Assembly: GCF_018853445.1 (NCBI RefSeq)
Contig: NZ_JABELD010000002.1
Location: forward strand, 1-54,991
Reading direction: 5' to 3'
Origin: Acidithiobacillus concretivorus
Lineage (GTDB): Bacteria; Pseudomonadota; Gammaproteobacteria; Acidithiobacillales; Acidithiobacillaceae
Length of the DNA stretch: 54,991 nt
Positions within the stretch are counted from its first letter, which is position 1; each line of letters begins with the position of its first letter. Below, piece after piece: positions 18,056-27,148 of the stretch. The translations under genes and the position numbers were made by a program. The notes below the pieces were generated by a model. It made no database searches. It was not told the DNA's origin and worked only from the letters and a program-made list of their open reading frames with translations.

Positions 18056-18988
18056 CTACATAAATACATATAAGCCAATGCTGCGTAATATCTTATGTTT
18101 TCGCAAGCCTAGCCCAAGAGCGATGAATCTACGGACAAAAAAATTCTTTTCATCCAACGTTCCAAACATCTGAAGTGTGACAGCTTGCTGATTTGTTAAT
18201 CTATCCTGATAGGCTCTCAAGAAAATTAACGCTTGATTCTCAGTGTCTATTATTCTTTGGTGCAACTTTCTACCTAAAAATATATATTTAAATGAATTAT
18301 ATAAATTCCATCGTTTAGCACCCGTATCATTCTTACCATGCTGCCTATATAGGATCGTGGATTCAGGTATAAATTCAATTTTACCAAAAGCCGAAGCAAC
18401 CATCGCAATCCACCAATCGTGCATCTTTGATTCACTCGGTATCGGCATAGATATTTCAGCCAGGCTTCTATTAATCAGCATAGTACATCCTGTCACAACA
18501 TTTTGTATCATGACGTCTTTTAGTTTAACAGCACGTGCAGGATCAATCGCCTGATAAGACCAAAATGACTTAGATAGCTGGATAAGGTTTTTATCAACGA
18601 CACAAAGATCGGTATGAACTAATAGTGGCACATTATCATGATTATCACTTTCTATGGCCTTAGATAAAGTAAGTTCAATTTTATGAGGCAGCCATATATC
18701 ATCTTGATCAGCAAACATAATATAACGTGCTGAACTTTTATTAAGCAATGCATTAAAATTACCAACAACCCCCAATCTTATATTTTTGTTGTCCAGAACA
18801 ACAATCTTTTCTGGGTATTTATCTGCAAACGATTTTATTATTGTTACGGTAGCGTCACTGGAACAATCATCCCTAATTAACAATCGCCATGCGATATATG
18901 TTTGATTAAATATGGAATCTAATAATGCATCTATATATGACTCACCGTTAAATGTAGCCAAAATAATGTCAACTATTGGCATATTCAT
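18056..18988 (-). CDS. Family 2 glycosyltransferase
   Basis: GT-A glycosyltransferase of about 310 aa. IILATFNGESYIDALLDS and IRDDCSSD form the nucleotide-binding part, FADQDDIWLPHK holds the metal-binding DxD, and MHDWWIAM the catalytic-base region. ATG 18988 has GGGGG just upstream and is preferred over TTG 19000. The gene is AT-rich compared with its GC-richer flanks, as expected for a strain-specific glycan gene gained by transfer. It lies 9 bp upstream of the next glycosyltransferase. Sugar specificity is unknown. Confidence 0.87.
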   Translation of the reverse strand: MNMPIVDIILATFNGESYIDALLDSIFNQTYIAWRLLIRDDCSSDATVTIIKSFADKYPEKIVVLDNKNIRLGVVGNFNALLNKSSARYIMFADQDDIWLPHKIELTLSKAIESDNHDNVPLLVHTDLCVVDKNLIQLSKSFWSYQAIDPARAVKLKDVMIQNVVTGCTMLINRSLAEISMPIPSESKMHDWWIAMVASAFGKIEFIPESTILYRQHGKNDTGAKRWNLYNSFKYIFLGRKLHQRIIDTENQALIFLRAYQDRLTNQQAVTLQMFGTLDEKNFFVRRFIALGLGLRKHKILRSIGLYVFM

Positions 18989-19049
18989 TTTAACCCCCAA
19001 GAAAAATGTAAAACCTCTTTAAATTTTTTGCACTTTCATCTGAAAAACA

Positions 19050-20336
19050 TTACCTATCATCCATGGCCAGAGGAGCTGGTTTGAGCATGTAAAAAAGAAT
19101 AGCCATTAAGATATAACCACTTAGATCAGTTGCAAAAACTCCTACTGCCAACCAAGTTGACCAATAGGCAACTATAGCTTTTCGGAAAATCCCAGACTCT
19201 CGTTTAGAAGTACGATACATATCTCTCCATATTATTAAGGTCGTAGAAAACCAAAGCAATAAACCAATCAATCCCTGATGAAGAAGGATATACAAATAGG
19301 TATTATCTATAAACATTTTTGTCTTTCCCGGTATAGAATCAACAATCGGACCAATGCCTATTAATATTTTCCACCAACTGCTGCCATCATAAATTTTCAA
19401 ATAATAAATCAGCTCATCGACACGGATTGTGGTAGATTTTGAACTTGATAAAACCCCTAAAAAGAGTTTTAAAATTGCTGAAACTTCACCCGCAAAAAAT
19501 AAAATAAGCAAGGTAGCGCCCAAAAAATAAAACGGCAGAAATAATGATTTTTCTTTTAATCTGGCAACATCATTATTGAGCCAAAGGAAAACAAAAATAA
19601 ACAACATCGCCATTATTGACACACGAGTAAATGATAGCACATTTGCCGACATTGAAATGATCATAAAAAAAATGAGTAATAAAATTTCTATATGATCCTT
19701 TGATTTCTTAATCAATAACCACAGAATGCCAGACAAAAATGCCATAAACCAACCAAAATTTGATGATTGAGTGAATAATGAGTATGGCCGATTGAACCCA
19801 TAAAAATCATAAGGAACATTTTTTACATATTCATTAAAAATCGTTATAGTTATTTGATTATAACCATCAATAATCTGAATCAAACCGAAGAATACAACGG
19901 GCACGGAAAAAACAAAAAAAGTTTTATATAGATATTTTTGCGAAAGCGCACCCGGTATCACCATTTGTAACAACAAAATCAATAACAGGGCAATATTAAA
20001 AACTATTGATCCAAAGGCACTCAGTCCAATTATGCTTATCAAGTTTGGGGAAAGAAGGCAATGAATAATTGTTGTTATACTCATGTATAAAATCAGTACA
20101 AATAATAGGGCGTGCTTCACAGTAAATTTGAATTTATTCCTTATCATTATCTCTGTTAACATTGTTAACAACCAAACTACCATTAAAACAGAAACCGACA
20201 AAACTTTTTTATGGAATATCAACAATTCCAGATACAAAGGTAACGCGTTAAAATAGTATAGGATCCATATAATAAATGCAAAAAAAGAAAGCACTATAGA
20301 AATTTTTATACTTTTAAAAGATAAATTACCCCTCAT
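19050..20336 (-). CDS. O-antigen polymerase-like membrane protein
   Basis: Very hydrophobic 428-residue protein with about ten to twelve predicted membrane segments and a larger loop before the C terminus (around LIGIGPIVDSIPGKTKMFID, where G-x-G-P recalls Wzy loops). Its place among glycosyltransferases and a flippase makes a Wzy-type polymerase the best reading, although primary-sequence conservation in this family is low. The start at 20336 overlaps the upstream stop by four bases (ATGA) with AAAGG before it; a longer frame to 20360 is less likely. It is strongly AT-rich. Confidence 0.72.
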   Translation of the reverse strand: MRGNLSFKSIKISIVLSFFAFIIWILYYFNALPLYLELLIFHKKVLSVSVLMVVWLLTMLTEIMIRNKFKFTVKHALLFVLILYMSITTIIHCLLSPNLISIIGLSAFGSIVFNIALLLILLLQMVIPGALSQKYLYKTFFVFSVPVVFFGLIQIIDGYNQITITIFNEYVKNVPYDFYGFNRPYSLFTQSSNFGWFMAFLSGILWLLIKKSKDHIEILLLIFFMIISMSANVLSFTRVSIMAMLFIFVFLWLNNDVARLKEKSLFLPFYFLGATLLILFFAGEVSAILKLFLGVLSSSKSTTIRVDELIYYLKIYDGSSWWKILIGIGPIVDSIPGKTKMFIDNTYLYILLHQGLIGLLLWFSTTLIIWRDMYRTSKRESGIFRKAIVAYWSTWLAVGVFATDLSGYILMAILFYMLKPAPLAMDDR

Positions 20337-21325
20337 GATAAATGCGCCTTTAAAAAACATGCACGGCTGAATTCATGATGCCTCAAGATACTATATATAT
20401 GATTAAAAATTAAATAAATTTTAATTTTTTCGATGAAAATCATGGCTTTTTTAACCTGCTTTTTAAGCCCCGATTTAGTGCCACGCAAAGTAGCAATAAA
20501 ACCGGAAGGGTTTCTTCGCAACACTCGCTTGCCCAAACGGCCAAAAGTGCCAATTAAAATAGGCCATGCCGCGATGGATGCATAACGGCGGAAAAATATG
20601 GCGGCTGACTCATTGAAATAAAAGTCTAACAAAGGACTGCCCTTGCAAGTAGAAGCGTGTTCTCTATGAAAAACGATAGACTGATGCGCAACAGCAAGGC
20701 TCCAACCAAACTTCCGCAACCGAAATGATAGATCAGAGTCTTCCCAGTACATGAAAAAATTTTTTTCATCCAGTAATCCTACTTGATCCAGTGTGCTACG
20801 CCGTAAAAGAAGGCTAGCACCTGTCAAAAAGTGAAGCTTGTCATCTGAAACACGTTCAAGGTAATGGTGACTGCGTACCGTCAAGAAAGAAATTGTACCA
20901 CCACCCCAAGCTTGAATTTGATCAGTGTGATCAAGATAGTACAGTACAGAGCCAACTGCACCAACCTTAGGGTTAGCCTCAGCGACTGATACCATAGCCT
21001 TCAATGCGTTTGGCTCTGCTTTGGTATCATTGTTCAAGAGCCAAACATAATCAGCGCCGTCTTCCATCGCACGGCGGATACCGACATTGCAGCCACCGGA
21101 GAAGCCAAGGTTACGACCCGTTTCTATGAGTGGAACTTCGGGATGTGCAGCGCGGATGCGCTCGACAGAATCATCTGTGGAACCATTCTCCACGACCAAC
21201 ACGCGGTAATCGTCATAATCGAGCGACAACAAGGAATCCAGACAGGCGATAGTATCCCGCCAACCGTGCCAGTTGAGGAGAATAATGCAGACCGTGGGAC
21301 ATTCCTTCACGTCATTTCCCTTCAT
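20333..21325 (-). CDS. Family 2 glycosyltransferase, rhamnosyltransferase-like
   Basis: GT-A enzyme of 330 aa with VCIILLNWHGWRDT, LVVENGSTDDS, GRNLGFSGGCNVGI and the DxD-type VWLLNNDTKAEP, followed by MYWEDSDLSFRLRKFGW. This pattern is common in rhamnosyltransferases of O-antigen loci; the sugar is not provable. The frame is open further upstream to 21478, but ATG 21325 gives the normal family start and overlaps the upstream gene by only 14 bp. The downstream polymerase-like gene overlaps by four bases. Confidence 0.86.
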   Translation of the reverse strand: MKGNDVKECPTVCIILLNWHGWRDTIACLDSLLSLDYDDYRVLVVENGSTDDSVERIRAAHPEVPLIETGRNLGFSGGCNVGIRRAMEDGADYVWLLNNDTKAEPNALKAMVSVAEANPKVGAVGSVLYYLDHTDQIQAWGGGTISFLTVRSHHYLERVSDDKLHFLTGASLLLRRSTLDQVGLLDEKNFFMYWEDSDLSFRLRKFGWSLAVAHQSIVFHREHASTCKGSPLLDFYFNESAAIFFRRYASIAAWPILIGTFGRLGKRVLRRNPSGFIATLRGTKSGLKKQVKKAMIFIEKIKIYLIFNHIYSILRHHEFSRACFLKAHLS

Positions 21326-22400
21326 GGGATAAGGCCGCCTCAAGAGAATCAGTAGCCTTTTCCCAGGAGAATTGCTGAATATGTTGATAACCGGCTTGCG
21401 CAATGATCTGCCGCAGGTTCGGACTCTCAAGAAGACGGCAAATATTTCCGGCCAAGGCATCGATATCTTTGGGCGCACTCAAAAGCGCTGTCTGTCCATG
21501 CTCCGCGTATGCGCGGACACCCCCGTGCTCGGTGGATGCCAATGCCGCTCCGCAGGACATCGCCTCTGCCCCAGGAAGTCCCCAGCCCTCGTAGTGGGAG
21601 GCGGTCACAAAAATAGCGGATGAATTATATAGATCGCAAAGAAGGTCATCAGATGGCCGTTCATAATAGCTTATCCAACTGGGAAAATAATCCGGCTTGC
21701 GCCCGCCGAAAGACCAAGCAGTGATATTGTCACCGAGTTTTTTACGTACATCGTCCAATGCAGCAACGGCGTCACGCGTACCTTTAAATTTTTCCGGGCG
21801 AGATGGGAAGCCGATGGCGCGTCTCTCTGTGCTTCCAAAATCTGTCTTCAGTTTATACGTTTCAAAATCAATCCCGTTAGGTACATAGGCTTCTACTTCT
21901 GCGCCACACCCCTTAACCATATCATGGCAGGCAGCCGATATTACGATGTTATGCATCTCACTATTATAGGTTGCTGCAATACGTTCTCGGGTTTCCGAAT
22001 CAACAGTCATATAATGTTCGTAGTCCTGAATAAGATAATATTTAACCCCCTTCATGGGGCCGTAGGACTGAACCCATTCCGCTGTTTGCCATGCTGTAGC
22101 AATAACAACGTCTGCATCAGGAATATTTGTTTCCTTGAGAGACAAAACCCATTGCATCTTGACACGTTTATCCATGTTGAACCAATTTTTTGGGATATAG
22201 CTTTTGTCAACCACACGCTGAACGTAGCGTACCATTTTTTTTGGCAAGTCACTCCAGGGAGTATCAATCTGTAAAATAGCAGGGTGCACTATAGTCACAC
22301 TATGACCACGACAAACTAGGTGATTGGCATATTCATAGACAACCTTTATGCCACCAACTGGATGGATTGCCGCAACGGGCAGAACAAATGTAATATTCAT
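21312..22400 (-). CDS. Family 4 glycosyltransferase (GT-B)
   Basis: GT-B fold glycosyltransferase, 362 aa. The N-terminal glycine loop HPVGGIKVVYEYANHL and the C-terminal nucleotide-sugar site with SHYEGWGLPGAEAMSCGAAL (E-x7-E type) and TEHGGVRAYAEHG are visible. It is retaining-type by family; the sugar is unknown. ATG 22400 overlaps the stop of the upstream glycosyltransferase by four bases, and the 3' end overlaps the next by 14 bp, so four successive genes are coupled. Confidence 0.9.
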   Translation of the reverse strand: MNITFVLPVAAIHPVGGIKVVYEYANHLVCRGHSVTIVHPAILQIDTPWSDLPKKMVRYVQRVVDKSYIPKNWFNMDKRVKMQWVLSLKETNIPDADVVIATAWQTAEWVQSYGPMKGVKYYLIQDYEHYMTVDSETRERIAATYNSEMHNIVISAACHDMVKGCGAEVEAYVPNGIDFETYKLKTDFGSTERRAIGFPSRPEKFKGTRDAVAALDDVRKKLGDNITAWSFGGRKPDYFPSWISYYERPSDDLLCDLYNSSAIFVTASHYEGWGLPGAEAMSCGAALASTEHGGVRAYAEHGQTALLSAPKDIDALAGNICRLLESPNLRQIIAQAGYQHIQQFSWEKATDSLEAALSHEGK

Positions 22401-23455
22401 CGTAAAACACCTATAGAGCAGATATTAATTAGATCCTTGACTGCTCCAGTAATCCCGAAGAGTCCTTTCGTCCTTTTTTTGTAGGCGCCAGAGAAAAGCG
22501 CCTTTAAGAACAAGGATAATCTTTCTAATCGCGTAAGAGTAAGGTCATACATAGCAGCACGCAAACTATATTTTTCCGACAACCATTTATAAAAATCGAT
22601 AGTTCTCTCAACATTATTGTATGTTGCTGTGGTACTAGACTGACAACCAGACATCAGTGAATCAACCCGCTCTAATAAAGAAAGCGATAACTTGCAGTAT
22701 AATTTGTAATCATTTTCTGATGACTGTGAAAATGCGAGTTTCAATAGCCGATCTAGATACGTAACATATGGTTGGGGGCCAGCCGTATTATTATTATGCT
22801 GCCTATAACGTGTTAGCGCTTTTGGCAAAAAGACAACCATCTGACTGGAAATAGCCAGAAACGGTATCCACTGGTCATGAGACATCAAGTGTTCGAATGT
22901 GTTGTGGTCAATAGGTCTTTTATTGATGCATTCAGGCGATGGGAGAATTTCTTTACGAAACATTAACGTCATACCATAATAGCTAAAAAATGGATTAAAA
23001 TCTGCTGCGGAATACTCTTTTATGCTTTTCATCTTCGGAAAAACTATATTTGTGCATCGACCTTCTGTATCCATAACCTGATAAGGATGACTAACCATCG
23101 CAACTTTTGGATCGCTGAAATACTGATGTTGAATCTTCAGCTTATCATTATCCCATATATCATCCTGATCACTGAACGCTATCAAATCCCCCGTACATAG
23201 ATATGCTGCTTTTATGAAGTTATCCCTATAACCAAGTTTTTTTTCGTTAAGGTAAAGGCGTACAGGGAAAGGGGATATTTTCGCGAATTCACTAATAATA
23301 ACGCATGTTTCATCTGATGATCCATCATCGGTAATAACTAACTCGATGGGTAACAATGTTTGTGATGCAATGCTTTTTAACTGGTCTTTTATAAATCTTT
23401 CCCCATTATATGTAGCCATTGCAACAGATATAGGCAAAAAAGTATCAGATTTCAT
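22397..23455 (-). CDS. Family 2 glycosyltransferase
   Basis: GT-A glycosyltransferase, 352 aa. ISVAMATYNGERFIKDQL and ITDDGSSDET mark the nucleotide-binding region, and AFSDQDDIWDNDKL the DxD site; the later part (RYRQHNNNT) resembles EpsE-like enzymes. It starts at ATG 23455 behind AAGGATTCA. It is AT-rich, and the 112 bp before it are extremely AT-rich and could hold a promoter for this run of five genes. Donor sugar not determinable. Confidence 0.87.
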   Translation of the reverse strand: MKSDTFLPISVAMATYNGERFIKDQLKSIASQTLLPIELVITDDGSSDETCVIISEFAKISPFPVRLYLNEKKLGYRDNFIKAAYLCTGDLIAFSDQDDIWDNDKLKIQHQYFSDPKVAMVSHPYQVMDTEGRCTNIVFPKMKSIKEYSAADFNPFFSYYGMTLMFRKEILPSPECINKRPIDHNTFEHLMSHDQWIPFLAISSQMVVFLPKALTRYRQHNNNTAGPQPYVTYLDRLLKLAFSQSSENDYKLYCKLSLSLLERVDSLMSGCQSSTTATYNNVERTIDFYKWLSEKYSLRAAMYDLTLTRLERLSLFLKALFSGAYKKRTKGLFGITGAVKDLINICSIGVLR

Positions 23456-23567
23456 ATTGAATCCTTACTTTTTTTTATTATATAAAATATATCTTTATAA
23501 ATTATAAATTTTTTATTTATAATCATACAACAATCATTTATTATATACCGCACATCATTGGTGTATT
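23456..23567 (-). promoter_or_regulatory. Extremely AT-rich gap with inverted repeat
   Basis: Between the flippase and the glycosyltransferase block. It contains a 9-bp perfect inverted repeat, ATTATAAAT (23501-23509) and ATTTATAAT (23515-23523), and many TATA-like hexamers, so a promoter for the downstream leftward genes is plausible but cannot be fixed to one pair. Such AT-rich DNA is also a typical H-NS-like silencing target; that is inference. Confidence 0.35.
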
Positions 23568-25034
23568 TCATAATTTTTTCCAAGCTTGCACTAGAGAGAA
23601 GTGACGCAGGCTATGCATAAAGCGGAGCAACAGATGCCGTAATTCTGGCGCGATTCCTAATGCCCAGATCATACTTAACATTGTCAAAAGAGCGGCCCAA
23701 AGGCTTTGGGTCGAGAACGTGGTTTGCGGTGCGACCACAGCGGCACAGCCCATCATTACAAAAGCGGGAAACGCATAACGCAAGCGCAAAGGAAGCTTCG
23801 CAAAATAAAAGAGCAGCAACGCATCTGCCGCCACCCGTATGCTCCAGGCCAGTGCTGCCCCCACCAGACCTAGCCAGTGAATACCGCCCCAGAGTAGTAC
23901 CAAAAAAAATGGTAGTTCCAGAAGATGTAGTTTCGCGGTAATATCCGGGCGACCTTGTCCCTGAAGCAATCCATAGGGAATAAAGGCCAACCCGTTTATC
24001 CAAATCCCCGCGAGCAAAATCATGCCTACCACAGCTCCATGCTGGGAAAACTCCGGGCTGATCCAGTACGTCAGGAAAAGTGGAAGAAGTGTGATACCAA
24101 TTACTGTGATGGGCGTCATGATGGCGATCAACAGATGCAAGCTGCGCTCCGCTAAATTCTTACCCACCTTGCTTTCGGCACTCGAAAAACGGGGAAATAA
24201 ACTAGTGGACAGGGCGCCGGGAAGAATTGAAACCCGGTTAACCAGATTATAAGGCACAGTGTAGTAGGTAACGGCTTGCATACTCAGTAAAACGCCGATC
24301 AACATACGATCGAAAGTGACAAGCACCGGTCCGACGATGTTAGAAATGGAAATCCAGCCTCCATAGCTGAATAGGGTACGTGCTTGTTTCTTATTAAACA
24401 ATGCAGCAGGCACAATGGGCAAAAAGCGCCATACTCCAATAAACTGCAGTAACAGACCGGAAGCACGAGCGAGTACCACGGCGGGAATCAGCCAAGCCAA
24501 TTCGGGACTAATGAACACCGCCACCAGAAGAGGGCCAACCTGGGTCACAGCTGTGTTGAACACCCCTATGAGGTTCATGTATGCGAAGCGCTCTCGTGCT
24601 TCCAGCGACCCCGCCAGCACACCACTTACAGTTGAGATCGGTAGAGCCGCAGCAATCCAAGGAAAGCTGGCAAGCACGCTGCGGCGCATAGTGTCGGAAA
24701 TATGAAATAAATGGGTGAACACCGGCTGCGCCACTGCATAGAGCAAGACTGCACCAATAAGACCAAAAGACAGATTGAGCCAGAACGCAGTCCAGAAGGT
24801 TGTACTACGCACCGCAGGTGTTTCGCTATGCTGGCGGGCCAGATGATATGCACTGGCGCGCGAGAGACCCATTTCAAAAAAACCGAAGTAGCCCGTAAAC
24901 AACCAGATGATGGCCAGCACCCCATACCGCGCCTCACCGATGGCATGCAGGTAGAGGGGTACCGTGACCAGCGAAACCCCTAGCGGCGTAAGCTGGCCAA
25001 AAAGGTTATAAAAGGTATTTCGCTTAATACTCAT
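23568..25034 (-). CDS. Polysaccharide flippase, Wzx/MOP family
   Basis: Oligosaccharide flippase of 488 aa with about 14 hydrophobic segments, beginning RNTFYNLFGQLTPLGVSLV as usual in Wzx proteins; it would move the undecaprenyl-linked repeat unit across the inner membrane. ATG 25034 shares its A with the stop codon of the upstream nucleotidyltransferase (TAATG), so translation is coupled; an in-frame TTG at 25049 is an alternative. It separates the AT-rich glycosyltransferase block from a GC-rich trio of regulatory-looking genes. Confidence 0.88.
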   Translation of the reverse strand: MSIKRNTFYNLFGQLTPLGVSLVTVPLYLHAIGEARYGVLAIIWLFTGYFGFFEMGLSRASAYHLARQHSETPAVRSTTFWTAFWLNLSFGLIGAVLLYAVAQPVFTHLFHISDTMRRSVLASFPWIAAALPISTVSGVLAGSLEARERFAYMNLIGVFNTAVTQVGPLLVAVFISPELAWLIPAVVLARASGLLLQFIGVWRFLPIVPAALFNKKQARTLFSYGGWISISNIVGPVLVTFDRMLIGVLLSMQAVTYYTVPYNLVNRVSILPGALSTSLFPRFSSAESKVGKNLAERSLHLLIAIMTPITVIGITLLPLFLTYWISPEFSQHGAVVGMILLAGIWINGLAFIPYGLLQGQGRPDITAKLHLLELPFFLVLLWGGIHWLGLVGAALAWSIRVAADALLLFYFAKLPLRLRYAFPAFVMMGCAAVVAPQTTFSTQSLWAALLTMLSMIWALGIAPELRHLLLRFMHSLRHFSLVQAWKKL

Positions 25035-25273
25035 TACCTGAGCCGGCAAGTTCTTGCATAACCGATGCGGGATTCGAGCAGACCAAGCATGCGTATTTTG
25101 CGCCGCAATGCAGCGTCGGCCGACAGCGCGCGCGTCTGAACGAGCAGATCGATGTCGCCGCCCCGCTTGCTGTCATCCACCCGCGAACCGAAGAGCCAGA
25201 CGCGGGCTTCTGGGCCGAAGCTTTCTGCCGCGCTCTGGCGGATGATGGCGATTTGTTCGAGGCTGGGGCGCAT
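25034..25273 (-). CDS. MNT-type nucleotidyltransferase domain protein, probably 3'-truncated
   Basis: 79-residue protein with the minimal nucleotidyltransferase signature: LFGSRVDDSKRGGDIDLLV (G-S then D-x-D). The first 65 residues look like the stand-alone MntA/HEPN-associated family. The usual third acidic strand (a KIDV- or RIDL-like sequence after the last helix) is missing: the protein ends LESRIGYARTCRLR. The gene stops exactly at the flippase ATG (TAATG). I read this as loss of the 3' end, possibly at an old recombination joint. ATG 25273 overlaps the Uma2 stop region with 5 bp between. Confidence 0.65.
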   Translation of the reverse strand: MRPSLEQIAIIRQSAAESFGPEARVWLFGSRVDDSKRGGDIDLLVQTRALSADAALRRKIRMLGLLESRIGYARTCRLR

Positions 25274-25278
25274 GGGGT

Positions 25279-25839
25279 TCAATCCACCCACAGCCCAGAG
25301 AGATCCAGAATGATGGCGGCAAAGGGATCGATGGCGGCCTGGTCCGTACCACCCCAGGTACCCAGCAGCAGCCAGCGGCCATCCTGATTGGCATAGGCTT
25401 CCAGGGTGCGGGCGTCGGGGTCAATGAGCCAGCAATGGGCGACACCGGCGGCGGCGTAGCGGGGTAGTTTGAGGACACGGTCAGTACGCGCAGTAGCTGG
25501 TGAAAGTACTTCGCAGACCCAGTCAGGAGACATCTCGAACCACGCGGTTTTAGGCAGTGCGGGCATCCGCTCGCGACGCCAGCCGGCGAGGTCCGGGACG
25601 AGGATGTCTTCGCTCAGGTGCAGTTCGGGTTCGTCGAGTATCCACCAACCGCCTGGGCCGCCGCCTTCCCCTTGATCGAAAGGCGTCCCCACTTTGTTGC
25701 CGAGCACCGAACTGGCCCGTGCATGAGCCGGTGCGGGACGGGGATGGGTATACAGTTGACCGGCAATGATCTCGCCCACGACGTTGTCGGGCAAGTCGAA
25801 GAGGTCTTCGTAGCGCGCGAGGCGCTCGGCGGTGGTCAT
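25279..25839 (-). CDS. Uma2-family (DUF820) putative restriction-like endonuclease
   Basis: 186-residue DUF820/Uma2 protein. Typical segments are VVGEIIAGQLYTHPRP, DILVPDLAGWRRER, PDWVCEVLSPATARTDRVLK and GVAHCWLIDPDARTLEAY; together they show the PD-(D/E)XK-like arrangement with D in VPDLAGWR and E-x-L in CEVLSP. These proteins are abundant and mostly uncharacterised. The gene overlaps the MarR-type regulator by four bases. It is GC-rich relative to the glycosyltransferases nearby, so its origin probably differs. Confidence 0.85.
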   Translation of the reverse strand: MTTAERLARYEDLFDLPDNVVGEIIAGQLYTHPRPAPAHARASSVLGNKVGTPFDQGEGGGPGGWWILDEPELHLSEDILVPDLAGWRRERMPALPKTAWFEMSPDWVCEVLSPATARTDRVLKLPRYAAAGVAHCWLIDPDARTLEAYANQDGRWLLLGTWGGTDQAAIDPFAAIILDLSGLWVD

Positions 25840-26195
25840 GCCGCCCCCCTTCCGGAGTCGAGGCCGGAACTGCTGAGGCCGTCCACTTCTCGGCGCAGGG
25901 CGGCGATCTCCGCTTGGAGGGCGTCGTATTCGGCCATTTTCCGGTGCAGGAAGCGGACGGTGACCCGGGCCTTTTCCTGGACGCCTTCCGGCGTCAGCAG
26001 GTAGGCGTAGACGCCCTTGTCCGGGTTGTTCCGAAAATTCCCCATCTTAACCAAGCCCTTTTCTACGAGGGCCTTGAGACAATAATTGGTTTTGCCCAGA
26101 CTGATGCTCATGGCCGCAGACAGGTCGCGCTGGGTCATTTCGGGGTGCTCGGTGAGCAGTTTGAGCAATTGATAGCGGGTGGCGTCGTCGAGCAT
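25836..26195 (-). CDS. MarR-type EPS-associated transcriptional regulator
   Basis: 119-residue winged-helix protein: a helix-turn-helix (MTQRDLSAAMSISLGKTNYCL) followed by a wing (NNPDKGVYAYLLTPEGVQEKA) and a C-terminal coiled coil (DALQAEIAALRREVDGL). It matches the small MarR-like regulator type regularly found inside exopolysaccharide loci. The coiled coil suggests dimerisation. An inverted repeat just upstream (26216-26230) could be its own operator. It overlaps the Uma2 gene by four bases. Targets in the locus are inferred only. Confidence 0.83.
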   Translation of the reverse strand: MLDDATRYQLLKLLTEHPEMTQRDLSAAMSISLGKTNYCLKALVEKGLVKMGNFRNNPDKGVYAYLLTPEGVQEKARVTVRFLHRKMAEYDALQAEIAALRREVDGLSSSGLDSGRGAA

Positions 26196-26215
26196 TTTCT
26201 TTGTTCAGTTGATGA

Positions 26216-26230
26216 ACGATAGATGATCGT
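26216..26230. promoter_or_regulatory. Candidate operator upstream of the EPS MarR gene
   Basis: ACGAT (26216-26220) and ATCGT (26226-26230) form an inverted repeat with a five-base spacer, about 21 bp before the regulator start, in the 55-bp gap after the Wzz gene. Short palindromes of this kind suit MarR dimers. The evidence is only the symmetry and position. Confidence 0.35.
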
Positions 26231-26250
26231 ATGAAGACTACCCGATACTG

Positions 26251-27057
26251 TCAAGGATTTTTGCGCAGCGCATTTTGCAGTAGCGCCAAAAAACCACCCA
26301 AAATCAACCCGCCCAGAATCGCCAGCACCAGTATCAGCCCCTTTTTCGGGGCTACCGGGTTGGGATCGTAGCGGGGGGACAAGGTTTGCAGGCTCGGACG
26401 GGTGTTATTGGCCGCCAGTGCATTTTCAGCCTTGGCCATGGCCGACTGTAGCTGAATCAGCGCGTCATTATGCTGGGTTTGTTCCATGTATAGCACTAAT
26501 GGATCGGGATGCGCTGCAGGTACATCTGGGGTGCTACTCAAAGTTTTGCGCAGTTCCTGATACTGCGTCTGCAACTGTTTTAATTGGGCCTGGCGGGTAG
26601 CCACAATCTGCTGGTAGCGTTGCTGATTGTGCTTCAAAAATTTCTGGGTGATTTGCGTCAGGTATTGCTGGGCATCCTGTGGCGACTTTCCATAGGCTTC
26701 CAGAGTCAGGATGGAAACTTCTGCCTTGTCCGGCGTGACGCTGTGCAGTCTGGGTAATTGTTTTTTGGCCTGCACAGTATTCACGGGGGTATACTGATTC
26801 ATCAAACGACTGGCTAATTGAGTGCCACTATCCAATGGCTGCCCGGCCACCTGCCCAATCTGAATCACGGCGTTGCTTTCATACACTGTCGGCGTCAGCA
26901 ACAAGTAAACAACAGCAAGCCCCAGACAGGCCACAGTGCTGACAAAAACCACCCACTTACGTTTGACGATAATTTCCCAAAGCTCGCGTAAACTGATCTC
27001 GTCATCCGGAACACTGTGATAGGCATAGGCTGGATTGGTTTTGTCTTCCGCAGACAT
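26251..27057 (-). CDS. Wzz-type chain-length determinant protein
   Basis: Inner-membrane polysaccharide co-polymerase, 268 aa. It begins with the typical ISLRELWEIIVKRKWVVF entry into transmembrane segment 1 (about 35-56), has a periplasmic helical region (about 57-235) and a second segment near the end (GLILVLAILGGLILGGFLALL). No kinase domain is attached, unlike the Wzc-like protein at 11106, so the locus encodes two chain-length-type proteins. RBS AGAGGATAC precedes the ATG. It is divergent from wbaP with a 91-bp shared promoter region. Confidence 0.88.
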   Translation of the reverse strand: MSAEDKTNPAYAYHSVPDDEISLRELWEIIVKRKWVVFVSTVACLGLAVVYLLLTPTVYESNAVIQIGQVAGQPLDSGTQLASRLMNQYTPVNTVQAKKQLPRLHSVTPDKAEVSILTLEAYGKSPQDAQQYLTQITQKFLKHNQQRYQQIVATRQAQLKQLQTQYQELRKTLSSTPDVPAAHPDPLVLYMEQTQHNDALIQLQSAMAKAENALAANNTRPSLQTLSPRYDPNPVAPKKGLILVLAILGGLILGGFLALLQNALRKNP

Positions 27058-27148
27058 GCTGTATCCTCTTTACAAAATAAAGAAGTCGGGCAGGGTATCA
27101 GGATCAGGGAGATGAGGGAATGTTCTTGCAACTTGTTGTGGTGACGCT

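Noticed and set aside
25260..25290. GGTTCAATCC resembling a tRNA T-loop
   Set aside because: No acceptor, D or anticodon stems around it; it is inside coding sequence.
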